Part shown: positions 8,325-16,838 of the stretch, one piece after another
How positions within the stretch are numbered: the stretch's first letter is position 1
How the letters are laid out: each line of letters opens with the position of its first letter
From: Actinophytocola sp044466355
GTDB lineage: Bacteria > Actinomycetota > Actinomycetes > Mycobacteriales > Pseudonocardiaceae
Assembly: GCF_044466355.1 (NCBI RefSeq)
Contig: NZ_JBITMQ010000012.1
Span: forward strand, 295,907-359,906
Length of the DNA: 64,000 nt
Reading direction: 5' to 3'
Made by a program: the position numbers and the translations under genes
The notes under the pieces: model-generated
Databases searched by the model: none
The model's input: only the letters and a program-made list of their open reading frames with translations
What the model was told of the DNA's origin: nothing

Positions 8325-9895
8325 CGTGTTGCCTCGCTGTCCCAGGTGTTGTCGGTGATGCCGTGGTCGCCCTGCGCGCGCAGCTTGTACTTGGCGACCT
8401 TGTCGGTCGGGGTGCGGGGGAGCGCGTCCGCGAACTCGACGTAGCGCGGCACCATGAACTTCGGCAGCCGCTCGGCGCAGAACTCCACCAGTTCCTCGTG
8501 GCTGAGCTTCTTGCCCGGCCGCGGCACCACGACGAGCTTCACGTCCTCGTCCTCGAGCTCCGACGGCACCCCGATCGCCGCGCACTCGAGGATCGCCGGG
8601 TGCGTGTTGACCTCGATCTCCAGGTCGAACGCCGAGATGTTCTCGCCGCGGCGGCGGATCGAGTCCTTCATGCGGTCGAGGAAGAAGAAGTAGCCGTCCT
8701 CGTCGCGCCAGACGCGGTCGCCGGTGTGGAACCACAGGTTGCGGAACACCTCCGCCGTGGCCTCCGGCGTCCCGTAGTACCCGCTGGTGATCACGTACGG
8801 CTGCTTGGGCCGCAGCACCAGCTCACCGGGTTCGCCCGCGGCGACCTCGCGGTCGTGCTCGTCGACCACCGCCGCGTCGAACCGTTCCGCGTGCACGGTG
8901 CCGCACGAGCCGAGCCGCCACTCGCCGTACGGGCTGCCGGTCGCGATGCCCGCCTCGGTCGACGTGTACGTCTCCACCGACCGCACCCCGAACCGTTCCT
9001 TCAACGGCTCGTCCAGCGCGGACTTGCCCATGTAGAACATCTCGAGCGGGTGGTCCTTGTCCCGCTCCGTCGGCGGTGCGCTCATCAGGATCGGGATCAT
9101 CGAGAACACGCTCAGCGCGAGCTGCGCGTCGAAGTGCCGCACGTCGTCCCAGAACCGCGACGCGCTGAACCGGTCCACCACCGCGATCGACGTGCCGGAC
9201 AACAACGCCGAGAACACGCCGTCCCACAACCCGGCCGCGTGGAACAGCGGAAGCGGGCAGTAGGTCGTCTTCGTCCACCGGTCGAGGTAGTTCAGCGAGT
9301 CGTACGCGCAGGTCAGCGCGAGCGAGTGGGACACCATGGCGCCCTTGGACGGCCCGGTGGTGCCCGACGTGTACATGATCGCCTGCAGGTCCGAGAACAC
9401 CACGCCCGCACGTGGTTCCGCCGCGTCGCGGCCGCGGAGGCTGTTCAGGCTCACCGCTCCTTCTGGTGGTGTTCCCCGAACCACCAGGCGGGTCAGGCCG
9501 GGAAGCCGTTCGAGCGGCAGCGTCTGTCTGTTCGGGTCGCAAGCTCCCCGAAGCCTCTCCAGGTACTCCTCGTCGATGATCAACGTCGTCGAGTCGGAGC
9601 TGAACAGGACGTGTCTCAGCACCTCGCCGCGGTGTCCCGTGTTCACGGGCACCGCGACCGCGCCCAGCCGGGCGAGCGCGAAGACCACGGTCACCAGCTC
9701 CGGGCAGTTCGGCAGCATGACGGCGACGTGGTCGCCCTTGCCGACACCCGTTCCGATCAATCCCTGTGCGATGCGGTTGGCCTCGGTGTCCACGTCGCGG
9801 AAGGTGAGATCGCCGTCACGGAAGCGTAGAAAGGGCTCGGTCCCGTGGCTGTCCGCACGCGACCTGAGCACGTCGCCGAGAACGAAACTCTCCAC
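8321..9895 (-). CDS. Acyl-CoA ligase (AMP-dependent synthetase)
   Basis: First gene of the acid-degradation operon; it activates a carboxylic acid to its CoA thioester. The ATP-binding signature reads MYTSGTTGPSKGAM, followed by YTSTEAGIATG, FHTGDRVWRDEDG and a C-terminal lysine region PRTPTDKVAKYKLR. The 524-residue length is typical and it most resembles CaiC-like carnitine/crotonobetaine-CoA ligases. GTG 9895 is used as start because the conserved N-terminal domain begins immediately after; upstream sequence in this frame is promoter DNA. The acid substrate is unknown. Five genes (ligase, two dehydrogenases, hydratase, VOC) make a compact beta-oxidation-like set. Confidence 0.87.
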   Translation of the reverse strand: MESFVLGDVLRSRADSHGTEPFLRFRDGDLTFRDVDTEANRIAQGLIGTGVGKGDHVAVMLPNCPELVTVVFALARLGAVAVPVNTGHRGEVLRHVLFSSDSTTLIIDEEYLERLRGACDPNRQTLPLERLPGLTRLVVRGTPPEGAVSLNSLRGRDAAEPRAGVVFSDLQAIMYTSGTTGPSKGAMVSHSLALTCAYDSLNYLDRWTKTTYCPLPLFHAAGLWDGVFSALLSGTSIAVVDRFSASRFWDDVRHFDAQLALSVFSMIPILMSAPPTERDKDHPLEMFYMGKSALDEPLKERFGVRSVETYTSTEAGIATGSPYGEWRLGSCGTVHAERFDAAVVDEHDREVAAGEPGELVLRPKQPYVITSGYYGTPEATAEVFRNLWFHTGDRVWRDEDGYFFFLDRMKDSIRRRGENISAFDLEIEVNTHPAILECAAIGVPSELEDEDVKLVVVPRPGKKLSHEELVEFCAERLPKFMVPRYVEFADALPRTPTDKVAKYKLRAQGDHGITDNTWDSEATR

Positions 9896-10050
9896 CGACC
9901 CATCCGAGCATGGATACCTCGAAAGTGCACAAAGGTCGGATGAATGAGTGGTCGACTGGTTCGCGTGCCTAACGACACCTGCTAGGCTCCGCGTACGTCG
10001 TACGTGTCGCCGCGAGCGGGTGGCGGCCCTGGTCAACACGGAGGTTCGCC
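9896..10050. promoter_or_regulatory. Divergent promoter region of the acyl-CoA operon and the FAH/lut operon
   Basis: This 155-base stretch has no gene. Seen directly: an inverted heptamer pair, CATCCGA at 9901-9907 and TCGGATG at 9936-9942, and two CGTACG hexamers (9992-9997, 9999-10004). A possible plus-strand promoter is TTCGCG (9960-9965) and TAGGCT (9983-9988) with a 17-base spacer. GGAGG at 10040-10044 is placed to serve the TTG at 10051. The TCGGATG heptamer recurs in the two fucose-cluster operators. A heptamer is expected by chance several times in 64 kb, so a shared regulator is only suggested. Confidence 0.4.
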
Positions 10051-10902
10051 TTGCGGCTGATGCGAGTGGGTGACGTCGGCACGGAACGGCCCGTCGTCCT
10101 CGATGACGGTGATCGCGCGTTCGACCTCTCCGGCCTGACGAACGACATCGACGGCGCCTTTCTGGCCGCGGACGGCGTCGCTCGGGCGCGGGCCGCGCTC
10201 GCGGCGGGCGAGTTGCCCCCGGTGGACGTCGCCGACCAGCGGATCGGCGCTCCGATAGCACGCCCGCCCGCCGTTGTCTGCGTTGGTATGAACTACGCCG
10301 CACACGCCGCCGAGTCCGGTGCGGCACCCCCGCAGCAACCCGTGATCTTCTACAAACATCCGAACACTGTGGTCGGGCCGAACGACGATGTGATCCTTCC
10401 CCGAGGGGCCGAGAAGGTCGACTGGGAGGTCGAACTGGGCATCGTGATCGGCAGGCGGGCCCGCTACCTGTCGTCACCGGACGATGCCTTCGCGTACATC
10501 GCCGGCTACGTGGTGTCGAACGACGTGTCGGAGCGGGCGCTGCAGCTGGAGGTCTCCGGCGGGCAGTGGTCGAAGGGCAAGTCGTGCGAGACGTTCAACC
10601 CGCTCGGCCCGTGGCTCGTGCCCGCCGAGGACGTCGGCAACCCGCAGGCCCTGGGGCTGCGGTCGTGGGTCAACGGCGAGGTCCGGCAGGACTCGAACAC
10701 CTCGGACATGCTGTTCTCGGTCGCCCAGCTGGTGTACGACATCAGCCAGTACACGGTGCTCGAACCGGGCGATCTCGTGAACACCGGCACCCCGCAGGGG
10801 GTCGCGCTATCGGGCCGCTTCCCATACCTTTCGATCGACGACGTGGTGGAGATCGAGATCGACGGGCTCGGCAGGCAGCGACAGGTAGTCGTCAAGGGTT
10901 GA
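10051..10902 (+). CDS. Fumarylacetoacetase-family hydrolase, probable 2,4-diketo-3-deoxy-L-fuconate hydrolase
   Basis: A 283-residue FAH-fold protein. GMNYAAHAAESG, FYKHPNTVVGPND and the metal-site segment DWEVELGIVIG are typical, followed by GYVVSNDVSER and NTGTPQGVA. TTG 10051 is preferred over the ATG at 10060 because a GGAGG lies seven bases upstream of it. Family members hydrolyse carbon-carbon bonds of beta-diketo acids. In the oxidative L-fucose route such an enzyme splits 2,4-diketo-3-deoxy-L-fuconate into pyruvate and L-lactate. LutABC follows directly after 23 bases, and the other fucose enzymes lie at 14783-23155. A role with the divergent VOC/acyl-CoA genes is the alternative. Confidence 0.8.
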   Translation: MRLMRVGDVGTERPVVLDDGDRAFDLSGLTNDIDGAFLAADGVARARAALAAGELPPVDVADQRIGAPIARPPAVVCVGMNYAAHAAESGAAPPQQPVIFYKHPNTVVGPNDDVILPRGAEKVDWEVELGIVIGRRARYLSSPDDAFAYIAGYVVSNDVSERALQLEVSGGQWSKGKSCETFNPLGPWLVPAEDVGNPQALGLRSWVNGEVRQDSNTSDMLFSVAQLVYDISQYTVLEPGDLVNTGTPQGVALSGRFPYLSIDDVVEIEIDGLGRQRQVVVKG

Positions 10903-10925
10903 GACCGGCGGGGAGGGAAGAGGAG

Positions 10926-11657
10926 TTGGGCACGCGGGTCGCGCTGTTCGCCACGTGTCTCACCGACACGTTCTTCCCGGACACCGCGCGCGCGGTGGTC
11001 CGCCTGCTGGAACGGCTCGGCTGCGACGTCGACTTCCCGGCGGCGCAGACCTGCTGCGGCCAGATGCACTACAACACCGGCTACCGCGGGCACGCGGCGA
11101 CGCTCGCGAAGCGGCACGCGAAGACGTTCGGCGGCTACGACGCGGTGGTCGCGCCGTCCGGGTCGTGCGCGGGCATGGTCCGCGAGGTGTACCCGGACCT
11201 GCACCGCCGTGCGGGCGCGGTCGCCGCGCGCACCTACGAACTGTCCGAGTTCATCGTGGACGTGCTCGGGGTGACCGACGTGGGCGCGTACTTCCCGCAC
11301 CGCGTCACCTACCACCCGACGTGCCACTCGCTGCGCATGCTCGGCGTGGGGGACAAGCCCCTGGAACTGCTGCGGCACGTGCGCGGCCTGGACCTGGTGG
11401 AGCTGCCCGCCGCCGACTCGTGCTGCGGGTTCGGTGGCACGTTCGCGCTGAAGAACGCGGAGACGTCGACCGCGATGCTCGCCGACAAGATGACGCACGT
11501 GCTGGAGACCCGCGCGCAGGTCGTGACCGCGGGTGACAACTCGTGCCTCATGCACATCGGCGGCGGGCTGTCGCGGCTGAACACGGGGGTGCGGTCGCTG
11601 CACCTCGCGGAGATCCTGGCGAGCACGGAGGAGGAGCCATGGGCCGCAACCCCGTGA
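10926..11657 (+). CDS. lutA: L-lactate oxidation iron-sulfur protein LutA
   Basis: A 243-residue (Fe-S)-binding protein of the LutA/YkgE family with two CCG-domain cores, QTCCGQMHYNTGY and DSCCGFGGTFAL. TTG 10926 is the likely start. A purine-rich GGGAGGG lies about eight bases upstream, and the domain starts at TRVALFATCLTDTFF. With LutB and LutC it forms the cytoplasmic L-lactate-oxidising complex that feeds pyruvate (known from Bacillus and others). Its gene overlaps lutB by 19 bases, and it follows the FAH-family hydrolase, whose predicted products are pyruvate and L-lactate. Confidence 0.88.
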   Translation: MGTRVALFATCLTDTFFPDTARAVVRLLERLGCDVDFPAAQTCCGQMHYNTGYRGHAATLAKRHAKTFGGYDAVVAPSGSCAGMVREVYPDLHRRAGAVAARTYELSEFIVDVLGVTDVGAYFPHRVTYHPTCHSLRMLGVGDKPLELLRHVRGLDLVELPAADSCCGFGGTFALKNAETSTAMLADKMTHVLETRAQVVTAGDNSCLMHIGGGLSRLNTGVRSLHLAEILASTEEEPWAATP

Positions 11658-13075
11658 CGTGGCTGGGCAGTCCGACCTTCCCGAACGCGGCGCGCGACGC
11701 GCTCTCCGACGTCCAGCTGCGCGGCAACCTCGCACACGCCACGACGACCATCCGCACCAAGCGGGCCGCGGCCGTGTCGGAACTGCCGGACTGGGAGGAG
11801 CTGCGGCGCTCTGGCGAGGCCATCAAGGACGACGTACTGTCCAATTTGGACGTATACCTCGAACGGCTGGAGGCGTCGGTCACCGCCCGCGGCGGGGTCG
11901 TGCACTGGGCGCGGGACGCGGCCGAGGCCAACGAGATCGTGCTGCGGCTGGTGCGCGAGGCGGGCGCCGAGGAGGTCGTCAAGGTCAAGTCGATGGCGAC
12001 CGCGGAGATCGGGCTCAACGAGGCACTCGCCGCCGGGGGCGTCTCGGCGATCGAGACCGACCTCGCGGAGCTGATCGTCCAGCTCGGCGACGACCGGCCC
12101 TCCCACATCCTCGTGCCCGCCATCCACCGCAACCGCTCGGAGATCCGCGACATCTTCCGGTCCCGCATGTCCGGTGTGGACGATCTGTCGGACCGGCCCG
12201 CCGAGCTGGCGGAGGCCGCGCGGGCGCACCTGCGCCGCAAGTTCCTGTCCGCGAAGGTCGCCATCTCGGGCGCCAACTTCGCGGTCGCGGACACGGGTTC
12301 GGTGGTGGTCGTGGAGTCCGAGGGCAACGGGCGGATGTGCCTGACGCTGCCGGAGACGCTGATCACCGTGATGGGCATCGAGAAGCTCGTGCCCACGTGG
12401 TCGGACCTCGAGGTGTTCCTGCAGCTGCTGCCGAGGTCGTCGACGGCGGAGCGGATGAACCCGTACACGTCGGTGTGGACCGGCGTGACCCCGGGTGACG
12501 GGCCGCGGCGGTTCCACCTGGTGCTGCTGGACAACGGCCGCACCACGACGCTCGCCGACCGGGTGGGACGGCAGGCGCTGCGGTGCATCCGGTGCTCGGC
12601 GTGCCTGAACGTGTGCCCGGTGTACGAGCGGACCGGTGGCCAGGCGTACGGGTCGGTGTACCCGGGCCCCATCGGCGCGATCCTGACCCCGCAACTGGGC
12701 GCGGGCACGGACGACCCGGCCACGGCGGCGTTGCTGAAGTCGCTGCCGTTCGCGTCGTCGTTGTGCGGCGCCTGTTACGAGGTTTGCCCGGTGCGCATCG
12801 ACATCCCGTCGGTGCTGGTGCACCTGCGCGGCAAGGCGGTGTCGTCGGCCGGGGCGACCCCGGAGGCGGTGGCGATGGCGGCCGCGTCGTGGGTGATGCG
12901 GTCGCCGACCCGGTTCCGCCTGGCACAGCGGGCGGCGACGGTGCTGCGGTTCGTGGCCCGTCGTGGCCGCGTGAAACGCCTGCCGTGGCCCGCGTCGAGG
13001 TGGACGGACTCCCGCGACCTGCCGGTGCCGCCGGCGGAGTCGTTCTCGGCGTGGTGGCGGAGGACCCGTGGCTGA
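11639..13075 (+). CDS. lutB: L-lactate oxidation iron-sulfur protein LutB
   Basis: A 478-residue LutB/YkgF-type protein. The N-terminal LUD-like domain is followed by two ferredoxin-type cluster motifs, CIRCSACLNVCPVY and CGACYEVCPVRIDIP, and a helical C-terminus ending in PPAESFSAWWRRTRG. ATG 11639 is chosen because a strong GAGGAGGAG precedes it and the conserved segment LGSPTFP starts just after. It is the electron-transfer core of the Lut complex. It overlaps lutA by 19 bases and lutC by 8, so the three are co-translated. Confidence 0.9.
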   Translation: MGRNPVTWLGSPTFPNAARDALSDVQLRGNLAHATTTIRTKRAAAVSELPDWEELRRSGEAIKDDVLSNLDVYLERLEASVTARGGVVHWARDAAEANEIVLRLVREAGAEEVVKVKSMATAEIGLNEALAAGGVSAIETDLAELIVQLGDDRPSHILVPAIHRNRSEIRDIFRSRMSGVDDLSDRPAELAEAARAHLRRKFLSAKVAISGANFAVADTGSVVVVESEGNGRMCLTLPETLITVMGIEKLVPTWSDLEVFLQLLPRSSTAERMNPYTSVWTGVTPGDGPRRFHLVLLDNGRTTTLADRVGRQALRCIRCSACLNVCPVYERTGGQAYGSVYPGPIGAILTPQLGAGTDDPATAALLKSLPFASSLCGACYEVCPVRIDIPSVLVHLRGKAVSSAGATPEAVAMAAASWVMRSPTRFRLAQRAATVLRFVARRGRVKRLPWPASRWTDSRDLPVPPAESFSAWWRRTRG

Positions 13076-13688
13076 CGCACGTGCTGAGGTTCTGGGCCGG
13101 ATCCGCGCGGCGCTGCGCGACCGCCCTGGCCCGGTGACGGTGCCGCGCGAGTACGAGCGGACCCGCGACCTGGGCGACGTGCTCACCCTGCTCGAGAAGC
13201 AGGTGGCCGACTACCGCGCCGTCGTGCGGCGGGTGCCGGAGTCGTCGCTGCCCGCGCAGATCGAGTCGTCCCTCGCCGCGCGCGGGGTGCGGGTGATGGT
13301 GACACCGGCGGACGTGCCGTCGTGGTGGCGCGTTGGCGAGTGCGTGTGGTCGCTGGACGCGCCGATGTGGCCGCTGCCCAACTCCGCCCTGGACCGCGCC
13401 GACGGGGTGCTGACCGGCTGCGCGGTGGCGATCGCCCAGACGGGGACGATCGTGCTGGACGCCGGGTTCGCCCAGGGGCGGCGGGTGCTGACCTTGCTGC
13501 CGGACTACCACCTGTGCGTGGTGCGCGCGGACCAGGTGGTGGCGACGGTGCCGGAGGCCCTGGCACGGTTGGACTCCACGCGTCCGCTGACGTTCATCTC
13601 CGGCCCGTCCGCGACGAGCGACATCGAGCTGGACCGCGTGGAGGGCGTGCACGGCCCCCGCAACCTGGAAGTCCTGATCGTCGGCTAG
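13068..13688 (+). CDS. lutC: LUD-domain protein LutC
   Basis: A 206-residue protein of the LutC/YkgG family starting at GTG 13068 inside the end of lutB. The characteristic C-terminal half reads GCAVAIAQTGTIVLDAG, YHLCVVRADQVV and the late FISGPSATSDIE, which is the LUD domain signature. It is the third component of L-lactate oxidation to pyruvate. Its stop overlaps the stop of the convergent gene 13685-14353 by four bases, so the operon ends here. No terminator hairpin is obvious. Confidence 0.9.
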   Translation: MADARAEVLGRIRAALRDRPGPVTVPREYERTRDLGDVLTLLEKQVADYRAVVRRVPESSLPAQIESSLAARGVRVMVTPADVPSWWRVGECVWSLDAPMWPLPNSALDRADGVLTGCAVAIAQTGTIVLDAGFAQGRRVLTLLPDYHLCVVRADQVVATVPEALARLDSTRPLTFISGPSATSDIELDRVEGVHGPRNLEVLIVG

Positions 13689-14353
13689 CGGTCGTGGTGG
13701 ATCCACCAGCCAGGGCCCCACCGCAGGACCCGGCCGAGCAGCGTGAGCACGAGCCCGTCCTCGAAGGTGTCCGCGGGCACGCGGACATCGCGCACGAGCG
13801 GATCGTCCTCGACGGGTACGTCGAACCGTCCCAGGCCGGGTTCGTAGCGGGGTGTTCGTTCGTCCCAGCAGTCGACGAAGACCCAACCGGACCCGTCGGC
13901 CGGGGCGTAGCACAGCACCTGCTTGTCCACGACCAGGCTCGGTGCTCCGAAGGTCGCCACGACCTCGCCGCGCCGGATGTCGCGCTCGCCGACCCAGTCC
14001 CGGACGTCCGCGAACGGCGCCCACTCCTCGACGGTGAGGAGCCGGTCCACGGACAGGTACCCGAGCCGGTGGTAGACCTCGGCGAACACCGACGCCACCT
14101 CCGGCACGTACCGCCCTTCGGCGCCGAAGAGCGCCGCGAACGGGCCGTGCACGCCGAGCTTGCCGTGCCGGCGCAACTCCTCGGTGGCCGCGCGGAACTC
14201 GTCGTCCCGCTCGTCGAGGAAGCAGAGGTCATCCAGCAGGGTCTCGGCGTAGAGCTGCATCTCGTGGCCGGTGGTCGCGTACATCCCGACCCGGGCGAAC
14301 ACCAGGCGTACCCGGTCGTGCCAGCGGCGCCTGAGGTCCTCCGCCGTGCGCAC
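13685..14353 (-). CDS. Hypothetical protein, unassigned
   Basis: I do not recognise this 222-residue protein. It starts at GTG (VRTAEDLRRRWHDR). It has a helical N-terminal half (GHEMQLYAETLLDDLCFLDE) and a beta-rich C-terminal half with VVDKQVLCYAPADG and WVFVDCWDERTP, ending GPGWWIHHDR. No signal peptide or membrane segment is visible. Codon use matches its neighbours and the composition looks like a folded enzyme or binding domain, so it is probably real. It lies tail to tail with lutC, separated from the fucose genes by a pseudogene. Confidence 0.65.
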   Translation of the reverse strand: MRTAEDLRRRWHDRVRLVFARVGMYATTGHEMQLYAETLLDDLCFLDERDDEFRAATEELRRHGKLGVHGPFAALFGAEGRYVPEVASVFAEVYHRLGYLSVDRLLTVEEWAPFADVRDWVGERDIRRGEVVATFGAPSLVVDKQVLCYAPADGSGWVFVDCWDERTPRYEPGLGRFDVPVEDDPLVRDVRVPADTFEDGLVLTLLGRVLRWGPGWWIHHDR

Positions 14354-14354
14354 C

Positions 14355-14672
14355 GACCAATCCTAGTGCGCTACGCCGCGAACGGGACAACCGGCGCGTC
14401 AGCTCCCTGTCCTCGTCGTCGGACACGGCGACCCGGCCGCGGATCTCGATCGTCCGGTACGGGTTTCGCGAGGTCGACGACCGTCAGGCTCACCCGCGGG
14501 TCCCGGGTGATGTTGCGGATCTTCTTGCGGGCCTTCGTGCTGGAGAAGACCACCGTGTCGCCGTCAAGGCCGATCCAGATGACCGAGGTCTGCGGTGAGC
14601 CGTCCGGGTTGAGCGTGGCGAGGGTCGCGAAGTTCGGGCTGTCGAGCAGCTGCCGGGTCGAATCATGTCAGT
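14355..14672 (-). pseudogene. Decayed pyridoxamine-5'-phosphate-oxidase-like (PPOX) gene
   Basis: On the minus strand one frame reads QLLDSPNFATLATLNPDG, then VIWIGLDGDTVVFSS and ITRDPRVSLTVVDLAKP, an unmistakable F420/FMN split-barrel (PPOX) core. No start codon exists in that frame before an upstream TGA, so about ten N-terminal residues are missing. After AKP the continuation YRTIEIRGRVAVSDDED lies in a different frame, showing one extra base near 14460. The C-terminal part runs into the next gene without homology. The copy is therefore truncated at both ends and frameshifted. A sequencing error could explain the shift but not the lost ends. Confidence 0.75.
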
Positions 14673-14734
14673 ACTGGTCGGATCAATATGGACACGGGAT
14701 TGAGGAAAGGGTGGATTCTGCGACCCGAGTCGGG

Positions 14735-14750
14735 TATACATCGGATGTCT
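14735..14750 (+). promoter_or_regulatory. Candidate GntR operator over the -10 of the fucose operon
   Basis: ACATCGGATGT (14738-14748) is a perfect 11-base palindrome around a central G. It overlaps a possible -10 hexamer TATACA (14735-14740), 33 bases before the fuconate dehydratase ATG; a weak -35 (TGGATT, 14712-14717) fits a 17-base spacer. A closely related palindrome stands between gntR and the mutarotase gene at 21065-21079. Placement over the -10 suggests repression relieved by a pathway intermediate, as is usual for FadR-subfamily GntR proteins. Binding is inferred. Confidence 0.5.
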
Positions 14751-14782
14751 TGCTTCGAGGTTGAAAGGGGACGGCGGCTCAC

Positions 14783-16072
14783 ATGGCGCGCATCACCGGC
14801 ATGGATGTGCTCGACATCCGTTTCCCCACCTCGCGGGAGCTGGACGGGTCCGACGCGATGAACCCCGACCCCGACTACTCCGCCGCGTACGTCGTCCTGC
14901 GCACGGACGACGGGCCGGACGGCTACGGGCTCGCGTTCACCATCGGGCGGGGCAACGACGTGCAGGCGGCCGCCATCGCCGCGCTCGACCACATCGTCGT
15001 CGGACGGCCCGTCCCGGAGACCGCGCTCGAACTGGCCGCCCTCAACCGGGACCTGGTCGGCGACTCGCAGCTGCGCTGGCTCGGCCCGGAGAAGGGGGTC
15101 GCGCACATGGCGGTCGGGGCCGTGGTCAACGCGGCCTGGGACCTCGCGGCGCGCCGGGCCGAACGTCCACTGTGGAAGTTCCTGGCCGAGCTGTCGCCCG
15201 AGGAACTGGTCGCACAGGTCGACTTCCGGTACCTCTCGGACGCGCTCACCGAAGGGGAGGCGCTCGACATCCTGCGCAGGCCCGGCCGGGCGGAACGGAT
15301 CGCCGCGATCGAGCGGGACGGCTACCCCGCCTACAGCACCGGCGCCGGCTGGCTCGGCTACCCCGACGACAAGATGGTCCGGCTCGCGAAACAGGCCGTC
15401 GCCGACGGGTTCACGATGCTGAAGCTGAAGGTCGGTGGCAGCCTCGACGACGACGTCCGGCGGTTGCGGCTCGCGCGGGACGCCGTCGGACCGGACATCC
15501 GGATCGCCGTCGACGCCAACCAGCGCTGGGACGTCGAGGCCGCGATCGCGTGGATGCGGGCGCTCGCGGGCTTCGACCCGTACTGGATCGAGGAGCCGAC
15601 CTCACCCGACGACGTGCTCGCGCACCGGGCGATCGCCGAGGCCATCGCGCCGATCCGGGTCGCCACCGGTGAGCACGTGCAGAACCGCGTGATGTTCAAG
15701 CAGTACCTGCAGGCAGGCGCGCTGTCGGTGCTGCAGATCGACGCGGCGCGGGTCGGCGGGGTCAACGAGAACATCGCGATCCTGCTGCTCGCCGCGAAGT
15801 TCGGGGTGCCGGTGTGCCCGCACGCGGGCGGTGTCGGGTTGTGCGAGATGGTCCGGCACCTGTCGATGTTCGACTACGTGGCGGTGTCCGGCACGCAGAC
15901 CGACCGCGCGATCGAATGGGTGGATCAGCTGCACGAGCACTTCACCGATCCCGCTATCGTGCGCGGCGGACGCTACCTCGCGCCCACGGCCCCGGGTTTC
16001 TCCGCGCGGATCAACGACGAGGCGCTCGCCCGGTACGCCTTCCCCGATGGTCCGGAGTGGAGGGTCAAGTGA
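14783..16072 (+). CDS. L-fuconate dehydratase (enolase superfamily)
   Basis: The 429-residue protein dehydrates L-fuconate to 2-keto-3-deoxy-L-fuconate. It has the mandelate-racemase-type KLK motif (Lys214, Lys216), metal ligands in VDANQRW, WIEEPTSPDD and ATGEHVQNR, and the catalytic His347 in CPHAGGVGL. The long C-terminus with MFDYVAVSG and ARYAFPDGPEW matches the fuconate dehydratase subgroup in layout and length. ATG 14783 begins the fold directly. The gene overlaps the downstream SDR by GTGA. Related sugar-acid dehydratases are the main alternative, but the whole gene set favours fuconate. Confidence 0.87.
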   Translation: MARITGMDVLDIRFPTSRELDGSDAMNPDPDYSAAYVVLRTDDGPDGYGLAFTIGRGNDVQAAAIAALDHIVVGRPVPETALELAALNRDLVGDSQLRWLGPEKGVAHMAVGAVVNAAWDLAARRAERPLWKFLAELSPEELVAQVDFRYLSDALTEGEALDILRRPGRAERIAAIERDGYPAYSTGAGWLGYPDDKMVRLAKQAVADGFTMLKLKVGGSLDDDVRRLRLARDAVGPDIRIAVDANQRWDVEAAIAWMRALAGFDPYWIEEPTSPDDVLAHRAIAEAIAPIRVATGEHVQNRVMFKQYLQAGALSVLQIDAARVGGVNENIAILLLAAKFGVPVCPHAGGVGLCEMVRHLSMFDYVAVSGTQTDRAIEWVDQLHEHFTDPAIVRGGRYLAPTAPGFSARINDEALARYAFPDGPEWRVK

Positions 16073-16806
16073 GTGACTTCGACGGGTTGACAGCGGTCGT
16101 CACCGGTGGTGCGTCAGGGATCGGTGCCGCCGCCGCGCACCTGCTGACCGAACGCGGCGCCACGGTCGCCGTGCTCGACGTGAACCCCGGCGATGACGGC
16201 ATCCGCTGCGACGTCTCGTCCGACGACGAGGTCCGCGCCGCCATCGACGCGGTGGCCGAACGGTTCGGCGGTGTCGACGTGCTGGTCAACAACGCGGGCA
16301 TCGGCGCGCAGGGCGACGTGACCGCCAACGACGACGCCGAGTGGCACCGGGTGCTGGACGTGAACGTGGTCGGCATGGCCCGCGTGACCCGTGCCGTCCT
16401 GCCGCACCTGCGGCGCAGCAACACGGCCGCCGTGGTCAACACCTGCTCGATCGCCGCGTGGCAGGGCCTGCCGAACCGGGCGTTGTACTCGGCGAGCAAG
16501 GGCGCGGTCCTCGCGCTGACCCTGGCCATGGCGACCGACCACCTCGACGACGGCATCCGCGTCAACTGCGTGTGCCCGGGCACCGCCGACACCCCGTGGG
16601 TCGGCAGGCTCCTCGACGTGGCGCCGGACCCCGCCGCCGAACGTGCCGCGCTCGCCGCCCGTCAGCCGATGGGCAGGCTCGTCACCGCCGACGAGGTCGC
16701 GCACGCGATCGCCTACCTCGCAAGCCCCCTCTCCGGATCGACCACCGGGACCGCGCTCGCGGTCGACGGTGGCATGTACGGCCTGCGTCCCCGACCGCGG
16801 GCCTGA
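16069..16806 (+). CDS. SDR oxidoreductase, probable 2-keto-3-deoxy-L-fuconate 4-dehydrogenase
   Basis: A 245-residue classical short-chain dehydrogenase. It has the dinucleotide motif TGGASGIG, the NNAG segment LVNNAGIGAQ, catalytic ALYSASKGAV and a C-terminal DGGMYGLRP. GTG 16069 overlaps the dehydratase stop (GTGA). NAD preference is likely because Asp follows the second strand (VAVLDVNPGDDG). In the oxidative fucose pathway this step oxidises 2-keto-3-deoxy-L-fuconate at C4, giving the substrate of the FAH-family hydrolase at 10051. The position between the dehydratase and the importer supports that role. Confidence 0.83.
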   Translation: MSDFDGLTAVVTGGASGIGAAAAHLLTERGATVAVLDVNPGDDGIRCDVSSDDEVRAAIDAVAERFGGVDVLVNNAGIGAQGDVTANDDAEWHRVLDVNVVGMARVTRAVLPHLRRSNTAAVVNTCSIAAWQGLPNRALYSASKGAVLALTLAMATDHLDDGIRVNCVCPGTADTPWVGRLLDVAPDPAAERAALAARQPMGRLVTADEVAHAIAYLASPLSGSTTGTALAVDGGMYGLRPRPRA

Positions 16807-16838
16807 CCCGTTCTTCCCAGCATCAAGGAGGATGCCCA

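Noticed and set aside
10051..10902. FAH-family hydrolase as part of the divergent aromatic or acyl-CoA pathway
   Set aside because: It is not excluded, but it is encoded on the opposite strand to those genes and lies 23 bases before lutA in the same direction. The L-lactate product of the fucose route fits that neighbour better.
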